Part shown: in pieces, positions 55,952 through 64,000 of the stretch
Layout: each line of letters begins with the position of its first letter
Position numbering within the stretch: the first letter of the stretch is position 1
Assembly: GCF_048564905.1 (NCBI RefSeq)
Contig: NC_132996.1
Coordinates: 7,874,001-7,938,000, forward strand
Source of the DNA: Vicugna pacos
Taxonomy: Eukaryota > Chordata > Mammalia > Artiodactyla > Camelidae
DNA: 64,000 bases
Direction: 5' to 3'
Notes under the pieces: model-generated
Seen by the model: the letters and a program-made list of their open reading frames with translations, nothing else
Database searches by the model: none
Told to the model about the DNA's origin: nothing
Program-made: the position numbers and the translations under genes

Positions 55952-57760
55952 CTAATAATTTATTATTTCTATTCCTAGTCTTTTTTTTCTTTTTTTTAAT
56001 TTTCCCCTAATTATCATTCATTTCAGTGACTGCTATCAGCATGATTTATTGGGGTCCATTACTACAACAATCTACCATAATACCTGAGGAAGTTCTATAA
56101 TCTGTAATTACTTTAAAACTTGTTTCAGTATAAACTTAAGTTTTGTTTGTTTGTCTGTTTTAGCAGAGAAGATTCAGTCTGGCATAGGACTAAGGACTTT
56201 GGACTGAGAGTTGGCAAATTTGTATTGGTCCTGACAGCCATTGCCTATTTGGGTGAATTTCAAAAATAATAATTGTATTATTTCAGCTTTATTAGTATTT
56301 TACAGTTTACAACTGGTTTTCTAATCTATGCCATATCAATTACTTAAGTTAATAAATGCCTCTGGTCTTTGCTTTCAGTATTTGAAATTTAAGCGATTTT
56401 GAATTGCATAATCTCATTGCATTAAAACTTTACTGCGAAATTTTAGCTCATGGCAATTTTTACTTTGAAGCAAATTCTGCAGATAAATAAACCTCATATT
56501 TGAAGGAAATTGATTCTGTTTGTCTGGCAGGGTGCCTTTTATAGAATAACTCTCTAAAGTAATACAGAAACAGTCTAATGACTTAAGTGATCCAAATTGC
56601 AAAATTTATTACACAGAATGATCAAAACATAGGAAGATCATGGAATCAAAACTAAGTTCAAATTTAAAAATTGAGTTTTACAGTATGTTAGGCTTTTATC
56701 TAGGTGCTATATCTAAAAGGTGAATATAATATTATTCACGAATATCTTGCATCAAGTGCAAGCCTGATCTTCTTTCTTGTATCTATCACCTAGTCCTTCA
56801 GACATAAGAACAAGATGATTATGCCATTATGATGTTTCATAATATATAAAATAATTTCAATTAAGAAAAGAAAAATCCTGCTCTATGACAAAATCTGATT
56901 TTTAGTAGTCACTAACATATTTGCCATTTGATAGAATTTATTTGGAATTTTTGAGATTTGAGGACCTACTTAACATAAATTTCTAAATAGAACTGTTTAC
57001 CATTGCATAGGCTAAGAATTTTACATTTAAAATATTTTGCTGGATTATTTGTAGATTTTTAGGCCCTCCTTAATTTCTTAGTGCTATGCTAACCTGAATT
57101 CGACCTTACAATATTTTGTAATGTAACACAGAATCACCTTTATTTACTTTATTTTGTTTAAATGCTATACTCTGGCTCAGTTTTATTCTAAGTTTATTCA
57201 GTTTTATTTTAAATACTGGTGTGAAAACAATTAGGAATGGTTTCAGGCCATTGACTTTAGATCGTAATTAACTTACTTTTTCATTTTCTTATCATTTCCC
57301 TTGCTTTTAAGCTATGATCTCAGGTATCACTGGGAAGAGTATAATTTCTTCTTTTCCTACAAGCAACTGCTTTCATAAATTAATACTACCTTACTGACTA
57401 GGTAGGGAAAACAGAGACAACTGTCTAAGACTATGTTTGAACTTAGTGCATACTTAGGATTTCCCTGTCATATTCTTTTCACACTTATTAGCTCTGCTCT
57501 ATCAAGTTCATTCAGGACAGAAAGACCCTTATTATCTAGATACAGTCAATCCTCCTTATTTGGAGATTCTGTATTTGAGAATTTGCCTACTAACCAAAAT
57601 TTATTTGTAACCCTAAAATCAACACTCAGAGTACTTTCCTGATCATTTAAAGATGTGAGCAGAGTGGGAAAAAACTCAATCACTCCACAAGCACATTTCC
57701 AAGTAAGACTAAAGGAGGTGACCTTTGCCTCGTGTTTCAATTCTGATACAGAGATGGCCA
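55952..57760. other. Unassigned AT-rich sequence
   Basis: No gene or repeat family was recognised in about 1.8 kb. Confidence 0.45.
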
Positions 57761-57764
57761 GAGG

Positions 57765-57950
57765 ACGGAGAGTGCAGGGCAGTGTAAGAAGCTCGGGGCC
57801 TGGGGTCGGTGGAATGGTATATGAATCCAAACTCTGGCACCTGCTAGCAGGGCGGACTCGGGCAGGTCCCTAAAACTTCTGAACTGTGTTTTCTCTTGGA
57901 AAAATAGAGAAATAAAATCTGCTAGGATGAGCTGTTTGTAGAATTTAAGA
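57765..57950 (+). repeat. MIR SINE (sense)
   Basis: 'gcagtgtaagaagctcgggg', 'cctggggtcggtggaatgg', 'gaatccaaactctggcacct', 'ggactcgggcaggtccctaa', 'aacttctgaactgtgttttc' and 'tggaaaaatagagaaataaa' follow MIR from its head through its core. Confidence 0.75.
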
Positions 57951-57968
57951 TTATAATATGTGAGTTCA

Positions 57969-57994
57969 TCTGTCTATCTATCTATCCATCTACA
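57969..57994 (+). repeat. (CTAT)n microsatellite
   Basis: A short tetranucleotide run directly after the MIR. Confidence 0.8.
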
Positions 57995-58095
57995 TTTCCA
58001 ACAATGATACTTTTTGACAGACAGTGAGAAATATTCATTCTCTGATTTTCTGCAAGAATCACTGTCCAATAATGTGTTAAGAAAAAAATTAAAGC

Positions 58096-58133
58096 TATCC
58101 TAAGTATAGGATATATCCTATATCCTAAGTATA
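58096..58133. repeat. 25-bp tandem unit with internal palindrome
   Basis: tatcctaagtata occurs at 58096-58108 and again at 58121-58133, a 25-bp period with 1.5 copies. Between them ataggatatatcctat (58106-58121) is a 16-bp perfect palindrome. Confidence 0.8.
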
Positions 58134-58329
58134 ACATTGCAAGTTTTGTATCATCTGCCTTGGTTTCTCTCCTAGGATCATCTCGTAATTGACTACCTAC
58201 AAGACATCTTACCTGAATGTCTTATTCTATGATTTTCATATCTAAAATTAGACTTCATACCCTGCCAAATTTTTAAGCATTGTTTATTATTCAACAAGAT
58301 TAATAATTTAGTCTCTACCTAGAGATATC

Positions 58330-58505
58330 TAAACTACAAAATTTAGCACAGTGCCTAGTGTCATGGAAACTAGGGATGGGCATAAACAGCCTTGAGAATG
58401 TCTTGGCCCTTTCACTTAACAGCATTATGACTTTCAACCAGCTCCATAAACTCTCTGATCATTAATATCCTTATCTGTATCTACAGTACAAACAACAGAA
58501 GTGCT
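58330..58505 (+). repeat. MIR SINE (sense), partial
   Basis: 'ctttcacttaacagcattat', 'gactttcaaccagctccata', 'aactctctgatcattaat', 'atccttatctgtatctacag' match the MIR core. The 3' half is missing. Confidence 0.5.
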
Positions 58506-58611
58506 AAATTTAGAGTTTTGTTTTGTGTGATTGTATGTGTATGCATTAATGTAATAATATGCATAATTAACTACAGAGTGTCAAAGACATACTGAAACTC
58601 ATTATTATTTT

Positions 58612-59160
58612 TAAATATGCTGTTGATGGAAATATAAATTGGTACAACACTGTGGAGAACAATATGGAAGTTTCCCAAAAAATTAAAGATAAAACTACCA
58701 TATATTTCAGCAATTCCACCTCTGGGTATTTATTTGAAGACAATGAAAACACTAATTTGAAAATATATATGCACCCCCATGTTCACTGCAGCATTATTTA
58801 CAATAGCCAAGATATGGAAATGTCAGCAAAGTGTCTATCAACAAATGAAAGGATAAAGAAATTATGGTCTACATATATTAGGAATACTACTCAGCTATAA
58901 AAAAGAATGAAATGTTGCAATTTGTGATGACATGGATGGACTTCAAGGACATTATGCTAAGTGAAATAAATCAAACAGAGAAAGAAAGAGAAAAATGTTC
59001 TGTACCATATGATCTCTCTTACACGTGGAATATTAAAACAACAACAACAAACACAAAGATACAGAGAACAGATTGGTGGCTGTAAGGCAGGTATACGGTG
59101 AGAGAAATGTGTGAACTGGTTTGTTTGTTTTGCTTTTAGTTCAAATAAATTGGATAATTG
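58612..59160 (+). mobile_element. L1 ORF2 3' fragment (old L1)
   Basis: A sense L1 piece from the ORF2 carboxy-terminus: 'tgttgatggaaatataaatt' (58621), 'ttcagcaattccacctctgg', 'gcattatttacaatagccaa', 'aggaatactactcagctata', 'aagaatgaaatgttgcaatt' and 'gacatggatggacttcaagg'. An 82-codon frame (58652-58900) still runs through part of it. Its WYIYT site is not expanded into a microsatellite. The end near 59100-59160 is AT-rich and does not include a full 3' UTR. Confidence 0.85.
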
Positions 59161-59299
59161 TTTTTTAAAGTCCTTTATCTCCCTAAAAGTCTCTCTGTAC
59201 ACCAGTCTACATTTCACTCCAGTTTAATACACAGTTTCTCTTAGAAATACTTGCTTCTACTGTCATAAGGACATAATAGAACAAGAACTTCCGTATAAC

Positions 59300-59580
59300 A
59301 ACACAGCAATGGAATCAAGAGATTTGGACTTAACCCTGGCTTACCTTCTGCTATCTGTGATGTTTAACGTTATCTACATTACACACAATGTCTGCAACAT
59401 TGTATATACTCAGACGTCATTGACTAAGTGGGTAAGGTTAATTTTCCGTCTGTCTGTTTCTTAATCTGTCAGAAGCAGATTGTGTTTGAGGGCTATTGAA
59501 TGAATAAGTTAGATAATAAATATAAATGAAATGTCTAGAGTGGCTCAGGGTAAAGAGTCATTAACTGTTCTTCTTATTGT
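59300..59580 (+). repeat. MIR SINE (sense), possibly interrupted
   Basis: The head and core ('gagatttggacttaaccctg', 'gcttaccttctgctatctgt') are at 59318-59360 and the distal part ('cgtctgtctgtttcttaatc', 'tgaatgaataagttagataa') at 59448-59525, with about 85 bp of other sequence between them, so the element has been extended or interrupted. Confidence 0.55.
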
Positions 59581-59819
59581 TGTTATTATCTACATTTTCA
59601 TTAACAGTGTTGACGATTTACTCAAGTACCACTTGGAATGAGAGCAGGTATAAGGATAGAAAAAAGGAGAGACTTCTCAGGATGCTACATTTGGAGACAG
59701 TCGAGCTAAATTAAAAATACACGAGTTAACTGCTAATAACTCAAGCTGAAATCAATCGGTATTCAAACCAATGGACAATCTTCATCTTGAATCACTAGCC
59801 TTCATCACTACACTCTCAG

Positions 59820-60050
59820 TTAATTTATTTCCTAGTTAATTTATTGTACAATTATTTATTGAGCACCTGCTCTGTTCTTGATTTTATACTGGTGCTGGGA
59901 ATAGAGTTTGGAACAAATTAGTCAGGGTTCCTATCCTCATGGACCTTACCGCTTAGTAGGAAACAGAGATATTTAACAATGAATCAACTAATTAAACATA
60001 AAATTTCAGGGTGTGCTAAGCACTACATGGGTACAACATACAGGGTCTAT
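59820..60050 (-). repeat. L2 3' end (antisense)
   Basis: 'attatttattgagcacctgc', 'tctgttcttgattttatact', 'ggtgctgggaatagagtttg', 'ttcctatcctcatggacctt', 'accgcttagtaggaaacaga' match reverse-complement L2 very clearly. Confidence 0.7.
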
Positions 60051-60054
60051 GAAA

Positions 60055-60175
60055 GGGAACAGTCACAAATAAGAGAGGTTATTTTGCCCAAGGACATACA
60101 GCAAGTGAGTAATGGGAATTTTACTCTCAGTGCTATAATTCTAGCAGTGACATTCTTTCTGCCACACTAGGCTCC
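60055..60175 (-). repeat. MIR fragment (antisense)
   Basis: 'ttttgcccaaggacatacag' and 'caagtgagtaatgggaattt' match the reverse-complement MIR core. It directly follows the antisense L2. Confidence 0.55.
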
Positions 60176-60429
60176 CTCGCTTTATAATCTGAAATTATAT
60201 TTTTTACATAAACTTTTTAAATATACAAGTGTTTTCTTTATATTGACAATGTTATTTTATCTTGATTTATCTTCTAATACTTGTTTGTATGATAGGATTC
60301 ATTTTAAAATCAAATAATATTTTAAAAGGCAATTCTACACCCACTCTATCAGATAAAAAGGTTTTCATAAATAATTTTACTCAAAAGTAAACACATTAAT
60401 GAAGTTAATTACCAAAAGGAAAACAGCTG

Positions 60430-60920
60430 CCATTAAAAGACATGGAGAAACATTAAATGCATATTACTAAGTGAAAGAAGGTGATCTGAAAGTGTTATGT
60501 ACCACACGATTCTAACCAGGTGACATTCTGGAAAAGGAAACGCTATGAAAACAGTAAAAAGTTCTGTGGTTGCCAGAGATTGGGGGTGGGAGGGAGGAAT
60601 AAATGCGTGGAGTGCAGAGGATTTTTAGGACTGTGAAAATAATCTTTAATGATGGATACATGTCATCATACATTTGTCCAAAGCCTCATAATGTACAACA
60701 CCAATGCAACCTCTAATACAAACATGGACTTTGAATGACAGCGATGTGTCAATATACGTTCGTCAGTCTTAACAAATGCACCACTCTGGTGGGGCATGTT
60801 GATCACAGGGAAACCGAGGCATGTGTCAAGGCAGCATGTCTATGGAAAATCTTTGTACCTTCTTCTTAATCTTGCTATGAACCTAAAACTGCAGTAAATA
60901 TAAAGTCTTTAAAAAGAAAG
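60430..60920 (+). mobile_element. L1ME-type 3' end (sense)
   Basis: The 3' UTR landmarks 'ctatgaaaacagtaaaaagt', 'tgtggttgccagagattggg', 'ggagtgcagaggatttttag', 'gactgtgaaaataatctt', 'tggatacatgtcatcataca', 'aatgcaccactctggtgggg' and 'gctatgaacctaaaactgca' run to 'taaagtctttaaaaag'. This is an old L1ME-like tail without coding sequence. Confidence 0.85.
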
Positions 60921-61395
60921 CAATAATTTTTAGTAGTTAAAGATACAAAAAATTATTACTTCCAATTTTGAACATTTCTAAAGCAAACTTCCACTTTGTT
61001 AATCAAAGCAGCATGACTAATTCTTTTGAGCAGTTGTTCTTCCCCAGGCAGTAAGAAATAGCCCTAAAAGTGTTTTAGAATAATCTTGACAAACTTTACA
61101 AGCTGATTTAAATACATTATCATGAGGTTGTACATTTATTTGAAATATTGTACTACAATTAATGATTTCTGACAATAACTTTAAATATATATATAGGAAA
61201 ATGTATTGAATTAGAAGCCATTATAATATAATTGATCTAATATTAAATCTATCTCTCTGCATAACTGGACTTTTAACCTTGGTCAATTTTTTTATCTGCA
61301 TCAACTATTTGATTAATAAAATACTAATGATTCTCAGAATCCCTTACAGATTTCTTATCTTAAAATCTTGAAATTTGGCCAATATCTTTGTCTGC
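60921..61395. other. Unassigned AT-rich sequence
   Basis: No feature recognised apart from a short TA run near 61186-61196 and an A12 run at about 61399. Confidence 0.45.
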
Positions 61396-61414
61396 AGCAA
61401 AAAAAAAAAATACA

Positions 61415-61800
61415 GGTCTAGATTCTTGTGTAAGCCTCACTTACACTGACTCTGAGCCTGATCACATGACTTGCTTTGGGCAATTGGACATGAGCCCAAA
61501 TGACACCAGTATAGGCAAGAGAAATGCTTGGGAGATTGCCTTATGGAGTGCTGCTGCTGCCTCAGGAGGAAGCCTGGTGTGGCCACCTTGAAAGAGAGAG
61601 AGACAGACCCAGATAGACCAGCTTTCCCAGATAAGCCACTGCTTAACTGACCACAAAGCTGAAGACACCACATGCATGAGTCCATGTGGGAACTGCAGAA
61701 GAACTTAAACTAATCCAAAGAATTGTGAGAAATAATAATTTATTGTTTTAAGCCGCTAAATGTTGGAGTAATTCATTATACAGGGAAGGCTAACTGAAAT
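61415..61800 (+). mobile_element. MaLR-like (MLT1-type) LTR, fossil
   Basis: 'cacatgacttgctttgggca', 'attggacatgagcccaaatg', 'gaaatgcttgggagattgcc', 'ctgctgctgcctcagga' in the body and 'tttattgttttaagccgcta', 'aatgttggagtaattcatta' at the 3' end match the organisation of MaLR LTRs, whose terminus carries 'ttgttttaagccactaa'. It is a solitary LTR. Short frames on both strands here are not genes. Confidence 0.55.
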
Positions 61801-62416
61801 AATTACACACAAATTTAGCAAATCCCTCAAATATTATTTGATCATATTGCAAAGGGCATTTTTAATAGTTACTAATTTTCAAGCCATACAAATATTATAA
61901 GTTTTGAGGAAGTAATTAAAGTTCTTTAACATTTTCTTTTTTTTCTGGGAAACAGATTGCAGAAGAAGACCCAAATTCAATAATTCCTATTTAGCTAATG
62001 GTTTCTATTTAAGTCAGCATTAAAATTAATGTTCAAGATCATTATCCATGAACTTTCAGTGCAGTTAGGAAAATTTACAAATGTTCAACATAATTCTGAA
62101 AACTGTAAAACTCATTAAAAAGTCTGCTGAGCAGCTGGAAGCTCCTTGTAAGAACTGGCAATTTTTTTGTTCCTTTTTGTGTCCACTAGTATAATGACAT
62201 GCTCACTTCAGGTAGTGAGGAATTTCTGTATAAAAGTTCCTAGGAACTTTCATGTGCAGAACTTCATGAAACCAAAGAATGCAGGTTCCGAAGGAAGAAT
62301 CTCACTCTTGTTAGTCACAAAAACTGTAATTATATTAGATTTTAGGATGATTATCTTTAACTAGATAAATGATAGAATGTTTTTAAAACTGAAAGGTTTT
62401 TAGGCTCTAAATGGTT
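61801..62416. other. Unassigned AT-rich sequence
   Basis: No feature recognised. Confidence 0.45.
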
Positions 62417-62583
62417 TTTCTTTTCTCTTTCTTTCCTTCTTTCTATCTTTCTTTCCTTCCTTCTCTCTTTCCTTCCTTCTTTTTCTTTCTTTCTCTCTTT
62501 TTCTTCCTTCCTTCCTTCCTTCCTTCCTTCCTTCCTTCCTTCCATCCTTCCTTCCTTCCTTCCATCCTTCCTTCCTTTCTTTC

Positions 62584-62641
<58 letters not shown>

Positions 62642-62692
62642 TTTCTTCCTTCCTTCCTTCCTTCCTTCCTTCCTTCCTTCCTTCCTTTCTAT
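62417..62692 (+). repeat. Long (TTCC)n/(TTTC)n pyrimidine tract
   Basis: About 275 bp of almost pure pyrimidine: an irregular TTTC/TTCC part, a (TTCC) block with ATCC interruptions (62505-62575), a clean (TTTC) block (62577-62640) and a last (TTCC) block (62643-62685). Frames of 127 codons on the - strand (Lys/Arg/Glu/Gly repeats) and 103 codons on the + strand (Phe/Leu/Pro/Ser repeats) are artefacts of the repeat. Such tracts can adopt triplex DNA and are usually length-variable. Confidence 0.95.
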
Positions 62693-63180
62693 TTCTCTAC
62701 AAGTTCCTTCAAAAACTTGTGATAAATTGTGCATATGCATGATGCATTCATCAGCTGTTAGCAGTAGAACACATTTACATATTTTAGCCTCTCACAGTTT
62801 ATGTCAACTAAACGTCTTGTTTATTAATGTAGCCAAAGTCCTGCTTGTTTTGTAGGTGATGTACAGAGAAATTTATTTATCATTTCTTGGGTCTCTATTA
62901 GTAATACATTATTATAGGATTATGCCTGACATTTTCCAGTTATATTTTTCTAACAAAGGCAGCTTGTCATTATTTACATATTTACCACTGCTCTAATACA
63001 TTTAACCATACATTTAACAAACTTCAAAAAATATCTAAAATGTGACTTTATTATTATGAAACTATTTTCTCAATAAATGTATATAACTATTATAAAGTAA
63101 TTCACTCACGTTGCTCATGCTGATTGCCTCTGTGATGGGCTGACACTTACACTGCAATTCCCACATAATCACTATTTTAT
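62693..63180. other. Unassigned AT-rich sequence
   Basis: No feature recognised. Confidence 0.45.
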
Positions 63181-63182
63181 CA

Positions 63183-63372
63183 GTGCTTTACTCATGATGA
63201 TTGTAAGTAAACATAATCACAACAACCCTTGAATTAGGAAATTTATTATTCTTGTTTTACAAATGAAGAAATTGTGGAGCAGGGATTCATTTACGTGATC
63301 TCCTCAAAGTTATATGGATGTTAAGCAGTGAGCTAGAAAATTAAACACAGGCAACTTAAGCTGTATTTTCTT
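63183..63372 (-). repeat. MIR SINE (antisense)
   Basis: 'cataatcacaacaacccttg', 'attaggaaatttattattct', 'tgttttacaaatgaagaaat', 'tgtggagcagggattcattt' and 'tccaaagttatatggatgtt'-like text follow reverse-complement MIR. Confidence 0.7.
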
Positions 63373-63594
63373 TTGTTTTCAGCATTATGCTAAAATACTC
63401 AGAGAGACAGAAGAGGATTCCAAGATACAATTTTTTAAGTTTAAAGAGTCAAGGAGACAAACAGCTGAGAAGTGCTTAATAAATATGTAATATGACATTC
63501 ATAGACGAAAGCATTATGTTTCATGTTGAGTTGTGTGATAGAGAATAATCATAGCAAATTATTCATATCAGAATTAAGCAACATATATTCTTTT

Positions 63595-63790
63595 ACATAT
63601 ATGGACGTTAATACCTACAACACTCCTATGAGATAGATACAAACATCACGTTTTAATAAGTGAAGATATTGAAGTTCAGAGTTGAAGTAATCTGCCCAAG
63701 AACTAATGAGTCAGTAAATGATGATGCTGATGCCTAACCCTGTATCTGTGTGGCTCGAAGTTCGAGATCCCTTTGTTACAGAGCACAGAA
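63595..63790 (-). repeat. MIR SINE (antisense)
   Basis: 'acaacactcctatgagatag', 'aagtgaagatattgaagttc', 'agagttgaagtaatctgccc', 'aagaactaatgagtcagtaa' and 'gatgcctaaccctgtatctg' match reverse-complement MIR nearly end to end. Confidence 0.7.
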
Positions 63791-64000
63791 CAGAGCATTA
63801 ACAACAGTGGGCCTGGGAAAGCAGGGCTGGGGCTTTCCCTTGGCTTTAAAACACAGGGAAATTTGTAATAGATTCAAAAGAGAGAGACGGGCACTCCAGA
63901 AAAATAGAGGGAGACTTCCTGGATAAATTTGACTTTTGAAACCCAGGCTGATGAGTAGAGATGGTACTGGTAATTTTTGAAGAGATGGATGAGTATCAGT
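63791..64000. other. Unassigned sequence at window end
   Basis: Purine-rich sequence, no feature recognised before the window ends. Confidence 0.4.

Noticed and set aside
62357-62740. 127-codon Lys/Arg/Glu frame and the opposite 103-codon Phe/Leu/Pro/Ser frame
   Set aside because: Both are translations of the TTCC/TTTC tract, whose few or absent stop codons follow from composition.
1-64000. An undescribed multi-gene system, CRISPR-like array or integrated viral genome
   Set aside because: No regularly spaced repeat-spacer array, no gene cluster, and no internal retroviral, Polinton-like or other viral genes were seen; the only virus-derived pieces are solitary LTRs.

Overview
The window reads as AT-rich, non-coding DNA from a placental mammal, most likely a camelid (camel, llama or alpaca). 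The camelid call rests on one tRNA-Ala-derived SINE at 26574-26747 of the kind typical of that family, and on two L1 copies whose 3' UTR is of the even-toed-ungulate type. No bovine, pig or whale SINE was recognised. Ancient mammalian repeats (MIR, L2, MaLR LTRs, MER5-type and Tigger-type DNA elements, old L1) fill much of the rest.

No host gene, exon with convincing splice sites, functional RNA gene or CpG island was recognised. Open frames over 100 codons are either L1 ORF2 pieces, antisense shadows of L1, translations of a pyrimidine repeat, or chance frames without recognisable motifs. The window is therefore best read as a gene desert or the interior of a very large intron.

Layout. 1-3.8 kb: L2 and MIR fragments, one Tigger-like element, and a repeat-poor stretch with a short imperfect duplication and a hairpin. 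3.8-6.8 kb: two independent L1 ORF2 fragments back to back. 7-13.8 kb: MER5-type element, L2, a GC-richer block (9.4-10.1 kb) and a possible conserved block (11.9-12.4 kb). 13.8-14.8 kb: L1 3' ends in both orientations. 15-25.9 kb: mainly antisense L2, sense MIR and an old antisense L1. 26.6 kb: the SINE. 28.6 kb: MLT1 LTR. 32.4-37.2 kb: an L1 cluster, where a 3.3-kb ungulate-type L1 abuts an older L1 with an inverted 5' sliver. 37.5-46.5 kb: MaLR LTRs, MIR/L2 and an unclassified GC-richer block (43.3-44.4 kb). 48.4-49.3 kb: an old L1 with a clear 5' inversion. 49.8-61.8 kb: L2, MIR, L1, an ERV1-like LTR and a MaLR-like LTR. 62.4-62.7 kb: a long TTCC/TTTC tract. 63.2-63.8 kb: two antisense MIRs.

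Nothing here supports a new coding or defence system. The best observations concern transposon biology: two 5'-inverted L1 insertions, three microsatellites that arose at the same point inside three different L1 copies, and several palindromes or repeat-free blocks that could be tested for conservation. Repeat family names come from memory of consensus sequences, not from a database search, so boundaries are approximate.
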